A DNA stretch of 64,000 nucleotides from Erpobdella octoculata (taxonomy: Eukaryota > Annelida > Clitellata > Hirudinida > Erpobdellidae), in assembly GCA_963978895.1 (NCBI GenBank), contig OZ022241.1, positions 17,883,064-17,947,063 of the forward strand. The letters are read 5' to 3'. The notes below the pieces were generated by a model. It did no database searches and was not told the DNA's origin. It worked only from the letters and a program-made list of their open reading frames with translations. This document shows, piece after piece, positions 25,762 to 36,716 of the stretch (its first letter is position 1; each line of letters begins with the position of its first letter). Position numbers and translations under genes: made by a program.

Positions 25762-28700
25762 CTAAACGCGTTGGTAATTGTGGTTTCTTCGATTTTCTGT
25801 GTTGTAATCGCCGATGAAAGAGCCGTCTTCACCAAATTTTCCAGCATCGATATCACCGTATTCATTCAAGCTACCTTCGTCATCACTGTCCATCTTAATT
25901 GAACTACCCAATGAAGCTCTGCTGCCCTTGAATGGCTCAGACGATCTGAGAAATAAAAGGTGCAAACAGTTAGTTAGTCACACTATGCATAAATAAATAT
26001 CTTTATGAACAACAACAACACAGATATCAGTACTAACGGCCTTTGATAGTCAAAGAAACCAGAGCTTTTCAGTTCTTTTTCTGGATCGTTTCCATTCTTT
26101 CGCTCTTTCTTGTCGACTAATTTGAAAACGAACAAAATAAAATATAAAAAAATGCACTCACTGACAGTGAACAACAAAAAATACAAAATATGACGACTCA
26201 CCTTTGTACTCTCCTCCTTTGTTCCTCCAACAGAAACAACAGCAGCACACCAAGATAATGAGTAAAAGGAGTAGAAGAATGACAATCAATAAAATCCACC
26301 ATAACGATGACGCGTCAGAAATGACTGGCGATTCTGTGGATTATACTACATATGTCTAAGAAATCTTATGACTGAGGCTCATATAAATCATAAATAGCAA
26401 AAAGTACTTTTAGTACTTCTCACCTTATAAAATAAAATAAACAAGATGTTTTTATTTTAAAATGGCGAGTTTCAGTTGCAGAAAAATTACAAAAGTTATT
26501 GCTGCAATAGAACTGTGAACAAGAAACTGAAATTCCCATTCTAATAATAATATGACCATAAGAAACAAATATTTATTTCAATAACATTTCAAAACTCAAT
26601 TGTTTGTTTTACCGAATAAATAAATAATTTAAAAAAAAGAAAAGAAACAGACAAAACCGACTTAAGGAATGTCTACTTCTAGTTATACAGTAGTGCACTT
26701 AATGGTCGTTAGTAATCCTGAACCTCAATTAGCTAAAACCAACATTGAAAACTTTCTAACCCGGTGGAGGTGCTATAGTTGGCCGGTTGATCTTGAGATG
26801 AACGACGTGACTAGCATTAGAGTAGCCATTATCCACCTGACATTTATATCTACCCTCGTGTTGACTCCATTCGGTTGAATTTTGGACTCGGATGGTTAAT
26901 GTCTGGTTGTTATTTTCTAGAACCACCTGAATTATTTATAAACATTTTATGGAAAAAACTCGACCAGTTTACTGAACATAAAAAGATAGCAAATTTAGAT
27001 AAAAAAAAATTACCTTATCAGTTATTCCATGCACATTTTCAAAGAGATTATTACCGCCTACTGGATCAAACAACCATTTTAAACTAAGCGGTGTGCTGTC
27101 ATCGGTTGAAGCTATACACTTAAATGTCACAAAAAGGTCATCTCCTTCTATGTCAACTGTGACATTGACCGGAAATTCGGTGATGACAGTTCTTTCTGGA
27201 ATTATAGAAAATTTTAAATAATTATAGAAAATGTTAAAGAATGATCATATTATTGTTGTTTCATAGTGCAAAAAATTAATTACTTAGAACGTTGAGATAG
27301 CCTGCATATATTGCTTCTCCGTGGTTATTGTTTGCTATACAATGGATAACCATGAGATCTGAGTTTCTATTTACATCCCTGATTGTCAAGCTGGTCTTGT
27401 CAGGTGTCATTGTCATTCGGTTTGGTAAGTTTTCATCTATACAGAATAATAAAAAAGCACACAATTTATAAATTATTTCTTAGCATTATTGACCTCCAAA
27501 ATTGCTATAAATTATAAATGAAAAGGACTCTTACTATTATTAAAATAAAAACACAAATGCTAACACTTCAACACATCTTTATTTTTCCACCATGTGATGC
27601 TTGCCCTGGGTGAAGCATGCGGAATGCAATGAAAGGTTACAGTGTCACCTTCTGTGATGTTTCTATTCCGAGGCCTATCTTCTAATTTCGTTATTATTGG
27701 TATGGCTAAATAAGAATTCAAATGCAAGTTAATTTACCACGCCATGTCATATGGACAAGTTTTCAGTGCAATCAAAAATTTATTTGTAATACAAACATTT
27801 AGAAAATCAATTAACACTTTTATTTCTCTCACCTTCAACAGTAACTATCATTTCTCCCTTTGCAGAACCTAGAGGATTTTCGCATGTACAGCTGTAGACA
27901 CCAGCATCTTCAGCACTGACATTGCTCAAGATGTATTCAGAGCCACTGTTGGTTATTGTAACTCTACTTTGCATCAAATGGCTCTCGCCAGCCTTTTCCC
28001 ACTTGATATCACATTCAGGTCTGTACGAGATCAGATAGTTACTTACTTACTTACTTATAAACATCAAGATGAAATAAATATTGCCTAAATCCCTATATTG
28101 CTAATGACAATTTATCAAAACTACAAGAACAAAGAAAACTCTTCTATAATAACTTATATAACAGATTATGATTACTAAAATACTTTAAATCAAAAATGTC
28201 AAACTTGGTTTTAAAGAAACATCTAAGACGAAGCTCTTTTCCTTCCAATACAACAATATTTGGTCCACTGTTAAAGAGTATCCTAGGGATAATGTCTGTA
28301 GTCACATCTTCACCTGTAAAAATTTAATGAATTCTTATTCTGTGAAGAAGAAAATAAGCTGAAACATAACATATAGATGTATTATAAAACAATACAATTT
28401 AAATAGATTTAAGAAAAGTTTAATGAAAGTTTGTTGAGTCTTTCATAAATATATTCATGTACCTTGAACCTTTAGAGATGTGTATGAACCTCCTTTAGTA
28501 GTATCTACAAACGTGTTGAATACCTTGCACTTGTAAACCAAATTGTTAGTAGAATCTTCTTTTTTAAGATAGCTAAAATGAAGAGTTCCTAACAAACAAA
28601 AAACATATAGTTAACTTATTAATTCTTCAAGAAAGGTTTAACAATAATTAATAATTTAATATTGCAGCAAATCATCATCAAATGTTGTTTCGAACCGGAT

Positions 28701-29446
28701 TCATCAATTTGTATTCTTTTACTAGGTTTTACTGCAACCCCATCACTTCCCGATGGTTGTTCATTTGAATTGGAATATTCTGTGATCGTCCAAGAAAAGA
28801 CCGGCTTTGGATGGCTTTTAAATTTAAAGCACCTGAAAAGCAACGTAAATAAAAATTTAATACAAGTTTCTTATTTTTCATTTTTATGTAAAATAAAAAC
28901 GAAAAAAAAGGAACCTTTGTTTAACCTGGCTTGTTTATTACATCGCTTGTTTTTATACACAAGTTGTGGAATAAAATAAACAATACAAAACTTAAAAAAA
29001 AAACGTACGGGATTGACAAAGCTTCCCCGGCATTCAGTAACAGTTTTAGCTCATCTGTCCCGGCATGGTCGGAAAAAAAACCGGCGCTGACTTCGGTTGT
29101 GCTGGATAGAGCGACTCCATATTGATTAGAAGCTCTGCATTGATACTTACCCTCATTGGTACTAGCCATATCAAATTCAATAACACCTGGCCTGACCCAC
29201 AAATAGCCCTGACTGCCGGTCATTAATTGGTCGTTTAACAACCATTCGTATCTGGGAAAAATAAAAAATTTCTGCATGCCAAGAAATTCCTGCTGAAATT
29301 ATATTCATAACTGGTGTTAAAAGATGACACTAACTCAGGAGCTGGCTGACCATCAGCTATACATTCCAATGTAACCTTTTGTCCTGGTCGGTAAACTCTC
29401 AATGGCGTTGAACCAGGATGTTTTGCAATAGAAGGAGGTAATCGAA
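25762..29446 (-). CDS. Nrg: L1CAM/neuroglian-like cell adhesion receptor, five Ig domains, no FnIII (5' end missing)
   Basis: Type I membrane adhesion protein linked to the ankyrin-spectrin skeleton. Exons, 5' to 3': 29446-29335, 29251-29009, 28832-28696, 28588-28463, 28313-28205, 28020-27833, 27705-27565 (end uncertain), 27436-27284, 27195-27014, 26926-26761, 26333-26202, 26116-about 26020 (end uncertain), 25945-25762. Five Ig domains each show the Cys-Trp-Cys pattern (for example LECIADG, YQCRASNQYG, VYSCTCENPLG, GRYKCQVDNGY). The last Ig exon joins in frame to the membrane exon (WWILLIVILLLLLLIILVC), leaving no room for the five fibronectin domains of L1-family proteins. The tail has FFDYQRPL, NEYGDIDAGKF and EDGSFIGDY, equivalent to the FIGQY ankyrin-binding motif. 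About 650 residues are visible. The signal-peptide exon upstream of 29446 was not found. Confidence 0.88.
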
Positions 29447-30477
29447 CTGAAATAAAAAAATGACTGGATCTCAATGCAATCAAGAACACAAAACCTTTCA
29501 ATTCATGTAAAGTACATGATGTGTAATCCTAGCAGTTCCACTACAATCAGAAACCTTTATGAAACAATCAGCACTACAATCAGAAACTTTTTTGAAACAA
29601 TCAGCGAGATCAGATTTGAAAATAAAAATGCCCACTGCCTTTCAAAATGTTTTTGTGACAGAAATATAACTAAATACTAATTTAAATATGAAAGGATGCA
29701 TTATTTTTTCTCAACTCCAAATGCTATAAAGAAAAAAAATCTGATATGATTGAAAGCACACTAGAATCCCTGTTTCTTGTTAGCCGAAATTAAGGCCAGT
29801 GTTGAATCAGGTTCCTAAATAAGAATTGGCAAATTCAAACAATTATTGAAATCTAAAAAAAGGAAAAAATCTAAAAATATTAAAAATATACTTGTATAGA
29901 ATGCTCTAAAAATACAAAATAAATTATAAACATAAAAGCATCCAATTGTTGCAATGGAAAAAAATGCTTTTAGGTTTATAAATTATTTTGTATTCTTTAG
30001 AGAATTTTTATAGAAGCGTGTTTTTAATTATTTTGAATTATAATTAAAATTTTTATATATTGATAATATTAAATAATTAAATTATAAATATTTTCTACTT
30101 TGATTCAGATTTTACTCTTTCTGTACATATTCATCGTCGCTCAAATTTAATTCCAAAAAATTTTGTGATCTTTTAAGTTTAATTTTATGGTAATATAAAT
30201 TCAATTTTATTGGTGCACTTGAAATAGCCTTATTTTTAGTTGTCTTGGTGTCTAATAGATGCCAATCATTTTAGTATTTTGACACACTTTTCTTTAGCTT
30301 CACATGTCCTTTGTCTGTTGAACTTTGTGACAAAGTTTTTAGGAAATAAAAAGGTTTGAATGATACCTTCTACCATTTTTTCCAATCCTCTTTTAAAACA
30401 CGGGAGTTGAGTTATTTCTGCCGCACCCTGCATTTCTATCTAAATTAAACTAATATAAATTAAACAACTGATTGTGC
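29447..30477 (-). other. 5' intron or upstream region of the adhesion gene
   Basis: Very AT-rich with no exon recognised. It probably lies in the first intron because the first Ig exon has a clean acceptor (tttttttatttcag) and must be preceded by a signal-peptide exon. Confidence 0.45.
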
Positions 30478-30577
30478 TCAGCTCTAATACGAGCTTTGAA
30501 AGATTTTTTATAACAACTGATAAAGGATATATTACAAGCTCCGGATGTCTAATAAATGATATATTCCAATACCTGCG

Positions 30578-31142
30578 TGAAGTTAGCCTCGAGGCTGGCA
30601 ATGCTAATTATAAAAAAATAAAAATTGCTTGCCCTGGGGCTGTGATATACATTGTTGGATGGGGTCTAAAAAATGAAATCGAATAGTATATTTGGATTGT
30701 CTTCGGTTCAACAAATAAAAAAGTTATAAGCGAAAAACGACAATTTTCCGTCAATATCAATGTTTATGTTTCGGTTTGCTCGAAGAAATTGGTATACGGT
30801 CCGACGTTTTATTCGATAACTTTTTTATTTATTAACTTTGAGAAGCGAAAGTTATATTGTTGGATTTGATATTGAATTATCTAAAAACAAGCGTCTCGGA
30901 TATACCCAGGGCAGCAGTTTAAAACAAATTCGATTTTCTCAAAGAAGAGCCAATGTTTATTTTATACAATTTTCGGCAGAAAATCGTCGTTTTTCGTTTA
31001 TAACTTTTTTATTTGTTGAACCGAAGACAATCCAAATATACCATTCGATTTCATTTTTTAGACCCCATCCAGCAATGTATAGCATAGCAGGGCAAGCAAA
31101 TTTTTTTTTAAATTAGCATTGCCAGCCTCGAGGCTAACTTCA
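30578..31142. mobile_element. Inverted-repeat MITE, ~565 bp
   Basis: Arms of roughly 180 bases (from 30578 and back from 31142), similar at close to nine bases in ten by eye, start tgaagttagcctcgaggctg. The inner ~200 bases are unique. There is no convincing coding frame and no clear target duplication. The TIR contains the palindrome cctcgagg. Confidence 0.75.
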
Positions 31143-32216
31143 CACGAATTACTCCAATTAACGATCTGAAAACCTGTTAATTCCTAATTTTGGGTCCCCT
31201 ATAGCCTGGCTACCCACACCTGACCAAGGGCTCTGGGTGTAGTAGGCATGTCTTGCAATAATTAATAATAACTTTTCTTAGTAATAATCTTTTCAGATGT
31301 ATGGTTTTTAATTGCTAATTTAAGTTTTACATATGATTTTATCGATGTATTCTCATTTTAGTCAAAAAAAATGAATGAGCACCTGAAAAGGCGACAAACA
31401 AACAAAGAACAAACGATATATGAAAACATGTTTAATTGTAAAAATTGAATTAAAATGATATTTTTAAAATTAAACTGCTCAGCAACTTTTAAAACTTATG
31501 AAAATAAAACACAAAATTAATCCTAATAATAAGCTCAACACCTATTTGAGAAATTATCAAATTTCAAGTATTTAAAAACCTACCTAACTTACAAACTTTA
31601 TTTTAAATATATATTTATTATATATATATTTATTATATTATTTTTTTCTATTTATATAAAACGGCCCTGAGTCCAACCCTACCCTAATGTCCCGGAACTC
31701 ATGACCTCCCAACATATCCGGCCCGCCATGCAAAAACTGTCCAGACTCCGCACCACAGGCGTCATCGCCATACACTTCACTCAAGCAACTGCGACCTAAC
31801 ACAAAACTGTCAAGTTGTTATAATTTTATCCTAAGAAATAAATGTATGTTGTTACCTAGATAGAATTGGGTAGTAAGTTACTGTCAAGTTGTTCCTCACT
31901 TTTAAGATCAGTACTAAACCAGCAGTAAACAAGCAAATGTAAACATGGCCAGAAAGGTTTTAGTGACATAATACTGCAACATCAACTTTACAACATTGAA
32001 AAAACCAAGCAGAATAAATAAGTAAGATGTTATAAAATATTACAATTATGTAATTACCACTATGAAACAGAGCACAGCTGACTAGGATATGACTGCAAAA
32101 GCTTCTCACCAATTAATTGCTTATAGCTGGTATCATCTTATATTTTACCAGCAGGAGCAAGACTGGAAATATATCCATGATTTTTACACAGATTAGTTTT
32201 GCTAGCACGGTGATAC
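31143..32216. other. Spacer with unidentified repeat debris
   Basis: A GC-richer patch at 31660-31800 (ctgagtccaaccctaccc, catatccggcccgccatgc) stands out from AT-rich flanks and is probably transposon-derived. No gene is seen. Confidence 0.4.
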
Positions 32217-32341
32217 TGAAACCTCATCTGAAAGGGTGTTTTCATTTTCATTGGCTGGCAGAATATTAGAAGAAAGAAGAACACAGCTAAGTGAAGATTG
32301 CATTGACGATTTAATTTTTCTACATGGATTGAAGAACTAAT
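32217..32341 (+). pseudogene. hAT transposase C-terminal fragment
   Basis: Plus-strand frame reading TETSSERVFSFSLAGRILEE, then RRTQLSEDCIDDLIFLHGLKN and a stop. This is the hAT dimerisation domain with SERVFS and AGRIL and the usual FLH end. Upstream sequence is too degraded to follow. G-rich repeats and a gtgtcactctcta end follow. Confidence 0.8.
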
Positions 32342-32439
32342 ATTTTTTACTTTCTTATTTCATTTAAAACATATCTTTTTGCAATTTTTTTTAATAAATA
32401 ACTTCAAAATAAACTTGCAAAAAAAATTAAAATGCGGGG

Positions 32440-32635
32440 ACAATGAGGGTTTGGGAATGATAGCTGCGGGGATGGGTAGGGGATGGGGACAGATATTGAG
32501 GGGATGGGGACAGATATTGAGGGGATGGGGTGGGGATGGGGACATGGGGCGAGGGGACAGTGAGGGGACGGGAAGAGAGTTTTCTTTGCGGGGTGGGGAT
32601 GGGGAAGAAATGTTGTCCCCGTGTCACTCTCTAAT
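32440..32635 (+). repeat. G-rich tandem repeat at a hAT end
   Basis: Units of the form ggggatggggacagatattga (21 bases) repeated about three times, then gggatgggg variants, closing with ccccgtgtcactctcta. This probably is the subterminal part of the hAT element whose transposase end lies just upstream. Confidence 0.7.
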
Positions 32636-32639
32636 ACAC

Positions 32640-33584
32640 AGTGAAGTTAATATAAAGGGATTTAATAAGACTCATGGGAAATCATGAATGGGAGCTTCCA
32701 ACATGAACATGCAGGGTAACACACACACACACACACTAAACCATCGTGTTGGTGATTACTTACTACATTTAAAGGAGGCTTTGGAATAATGCAAATGAGA
32801 TTCAATAAAAATTTTAGACATAAATAAAAGGATAAAAAAAATAAGAGTGGTGTTTGAAAACAATTTTTTAAATAATTTCATTAAATTTTTTTCCCAGGTT
32901 TTAAATTATATCACTCTATGAATGGAACAGCATGCAGATCATAAGATGGGAATTATTTCATTCATTGGTATCAGATTTTTAAGGAGCCTTTTTGTGACAG
33001 CTTCTACAGTAGAGACACAATAGGTAGTTTTATACATTCTCTACTTTACATAAAAAATGAACATCTGGATTATTTTACTGATGACTCACTTAATCTTATA
33101 AGTAAGGATTTATATCAAACTAAACAAAAATATATAAGGCTGTAAGTTCCAAAGAAATTATGAAAAACAGTTACTACATGATGAATAATGACCTACAAAA
33201 AAGTTACAACAAAATAACTAAACTAACAATCCTAAACCAACAAGCCAAGCAAAGAACTGAACAAACAATTGTATGTGCAAAAATGACTATTCACACATCC
33301 TCTACATCTACTCTGAATTTTATGAAAAATTTCCTCTTCTTAAGCGAAATTGTTCACCTTACTGACGCCCTTAAGCAAACAGGAGCACAAAGAAACACTT
33401 GAAAACAAGACTTCGGATTTATGTGCTGAAACTAACTTCTGCAACATTGAGAAAATTATCTAAAATCAAGGTCTTTGAAAGTTAATTAGTTTATTAACAG
33501 AGATTTGTAGACTCCTTGCTTAAAACAAAGAGTTAATCATGGAAAATCTCATCAAATTTAACTGTCATTGCTTTTAGAAGTTTG

Positions 33585-33646
<62 letters not shown>

Positions 33647-34159
33647 TCATTGTTTATTTGTAACATAACTTTTATAACAGTTCTTATGACAACATTACTA
33701 AAATATTTTTAATCATCAAACTATTGTCCAGTAAGGATGGGACAGTGAACATGATGGAAAACAGCTTGCCATACATGAAGCTCATTTGCTTCCTACCTGA
33801 GCACAAACCAAGGAGAATGAATCATCAAAAGGAGTGAGACTTTACTAGCTAGCCTACACTATCGACCTTTCAATTTCAAACTAGGCCAAGTAACCAGCTT
33901 TAAGAAGGAAAGATAAATAAAAATGAATATATGAATGCAGCTTTGGAGTAATTTACACAAATATACCTACAAACACAGTAGAAATATATGACAGAACAGC
34001 AATACTAAAAATTATTTTAAAACATTATTTTAAAAAAAATTAAATTGTGGAGTGTACTCAATTTTTTGCTAAAGTTTAGCAAAGACAAGTAGCTCCGACA
34101 GGTTTGTGAGTGTACAATTGAAACAATAAAGTGAAATATAACTTTGAATTTATTTTCAG
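32640..34159. other. Spacer with microsatellite
   Basis: No gene recognised. (AC)n at about 32720-32736 and (TA)n at 33588-33640. Upstream of 34160 the stretch at about 34085-34100 ends in gctccgacag then gtttgt, a possible 5' UTR exon and donor. Confidence 0.4.
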
Positions 34160-36181
34160 ATTTGAAATGGCCATCTCAAAAGTTATTTGCTTTCTAGCTA
34201 TCTTGGTGGTGGTCAACTGTTTACCACAAAAACGTTTGTGAATGAAAGTTCAATTTTATTTTAAATCAGTTCATAACAATACTAAATTTTTGGGTCTTTA
34301 AGTACTGAAACAATGCATATAATTACAAAATATCTCCAACAAATCTTTTTTTATTTTTAAATGCCCTACATGACCAGCACAAAATAGGTATTATAGACAA
34401 GGCAACACCAATTGAGCCCAGCACTCACATCAATGAGACAAAAGATGGATCAATAAATTAATCAATATAAATTTTAAAAAAACAACATATGATGCCTACC
34501 ATCTTTGCAGTACGCTGCAGATAGGAATAGTAAGGTGGAGATCCATAAAGAGGCTTGAAGTTTTCCTCTGTACGTGGCAAACATTTCTATCATCACTTTT
34601 ATCTCAGTCTTTGTATATTATTGTATACCTTTTTCCACTTGCTTTCCAGAATTGTATTTTGAAAATAGATAGGAGTAAGAACTTATGGAAACCGATGGTT
34701 GAGTGCTTCAAATTATATTTCTACTGCTAAATGAACACTCATGCAGACAATCTAGAAAAAATAGAAAACAAAAATTACAAAAGAAAACGTATTTTACATC
34801 ACTTTTATTTTTCATTTTACACAGCTTATAGTAACATTTTCAACAAAGGAAATTGATTGGTTCGAAAAATAATTAGCACAGTAAATTCATCTAGCAATTA
34901 TTTTCTTTCAACCATCCCAGAAAGGAAATACCTGGGTGGTAGGACACAATTTTTAATTTTTATTTCAAAAATTTAACAATCACCACAATAGTTTCTGAAG
35001 TTTCCAGTTGTACAAATCAACAGTGCTAAATAGTTACAACAGTTACTAAATAAAATAAAATATACAATACACACCAGAGTAGTGCACACGAATTTAGGGC
35101 TTTCAAAAAGACTGGGCCGAGTTTAAAATCAAGCCGGGAACGGGTGTAGATTTTTGTGGCAAGTATAGAGATTTTAGACCTATAAAAACAGCCCAGGTTG
35201 GGCCCAAATTAGACAAACTGGACCAGGCCTGAAAATTTAGCCTATGAAACGGACCAGGCCATGCAAAAACCAGCATGTGTAGTACTCTAATACACAACTG
35301 TTAGCTCTAATACACAACTGTTAGCACTTAAAGAACTGTGATAAAAGTTGGGAGGGAGTATCTTAAGCCATCAGCCCAAGTGCCAGTGGTCATGTTTAAT
35401 AAGCTCTGTATAAAAATAACTAATGGAACAGATTTCAGAACCATAAAATAAATTTCAATTTTAATATATAAGCATTAACCATATATCATTTACATTTGAA
35501 CTGAATAAATTACCTGACAGACTGAAGAGATTCTAATTAAATTAAGAGATAATATTGGCAGATGATGTGATCACAGGATATTCAAATTAGCTTTATTCCA
35601 TACTATACTACTGTATCTAACGGGATCAAATAAGACTACCTAACCTATATGAATGAGATCTTTATAAAATATCAACAGCATTGGTAACTGGACAAAATGT
35701 TATGGAAATACCAAACCCCATAAAAACTACTGACCATCTGGGCCTCGTTGTGGGTTTTTCGTAAGCCCATCACTGTTGGCCAACCTTGTTCAGCCACACA
35801 AACAATATAAGTAACATAAAACAATTAATTTAATCAAAAAAATTATAAGATTTAAAAAAATTTAAATTATCTTATATACACCATATAATTGTTCTTAACT
35901 CAATTTGTTTGCATAGTATATAATTACTGCAGGAATATTCAACATATATTGTCTCAATTATCATTTCACTCAAGTTAGTTAATCATTAGCTTTTAATAAA
36001 ATAGCCGATTCCAATAGTATCTCAAATAATTTTTATGTAAATGTTATTTTAATCATTTCTAGATGGCAACCTTGTCCTGACCGAGAAGATAACTCTCCAA
36101 GAAAACAACATCATTAAAAAGTCTTGCAACAGCAACCTGTATTGTTTAAGCAACTCCTCCTTGCTGGTGTTCATTACATAA
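34160..36181 (+). CDS. Candidate small secreted protein (two exons)
   Basis: A clean acceptor (gaatttattttcag) precedes ATG at 34167, which opens MAISKVICFLAILVVVNCLP, a textbook signal peptide, then QK and a donor (gtttgt) after 34233, phase 1. A matching acceptor (ttaatcatttctag) at 36062 opens a phase-compatible exon, 36063-36181, encoding about 39 residues (GNLVLTEKITLQENNIIKKS...) to a TAA. The joined product would be about 62 residues with two cysteines in the mature part. The first exon is well supported. The second is inferred from frame only, and other exons could lie in the 1.8-kb intron. No family recognised. Confidence 0.38.
34234..36062 (+). other. Intron of the candidate secreted-protein gene, or spacer
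   Basis: No exon recognised. At 35100-35290 a patch rich in ggcccag, gggcccaaatt and gaccaggcc resembles the GGCCCG-rich repeat at 21395-21720. Confidence 0.35.
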
Positions 36182-36716
36182 ACTTTTTAATATCTGTCCT
36201 AGAATGTTGGAACAAAAAGAAGCAGAAATTCTTTTGACAGCCAAAATGCTGCATGTTTTTAGTCTTTTACAGATTGTTTTCATGTGTTAAAATTTGTGCT
36301 AGCATTCAACATCTCTCATGCAAGAGCACGCAATAAGCTGAGACATAATTGCAGAGGCTGCAAATAGTGGACAGTCATAGAATTACATTAATTGCAGAAA
36401 AACAGTAAATTACAGTCACGTAATTATTCACAATTTCGAAAGACATTTTTGTTCAGCTACAATAATTTCATAATAATTAATAATAAAAATTTACTTAAAA
36501 GTTTTGGTTTTAGTAATTTTTAAACATTCAGTAATTAAATACTTTGTTCACATGGCTGAGCAACACAGCAGCTCTCCTCCAACAACATTAAATAAGCACA
36601 AATCATAATTTAATAGCGAGTGAGAAAAAATGCTTTTAATACATTTAATATGAATTGCTGATTTGTAGAAAAGCTCAATAATTTAAAAAAAAATTAACTA
36701 AACTGTTGTCGCTTTG
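36182..36716. other. Spacer, no gene seen
   Basis: AT-rich sequence without recognisable features. Confidence 0.4.

Noticed and set aside
26669..26878. Plus-strand frame in the adhesion-gene region
   Set aside because: It is the opposite strand of the fifth Ig exon and adjacent intron.
28662..28979. Plus-strand frame of 105 codons
   Set aside because: It mirrors the second Ig exon on the minus strand; the minus-strand reading has Ig cysteines and proper splice sites.
29447..29501. MKGFVFLIALRSSHFFISV as signal peptide of the adhesion gene
   Set aside because: It reads through a strong acceptor (tttttttatttcag) immediately before the first Ig exon, so it is more likely intron sequence than the true start.
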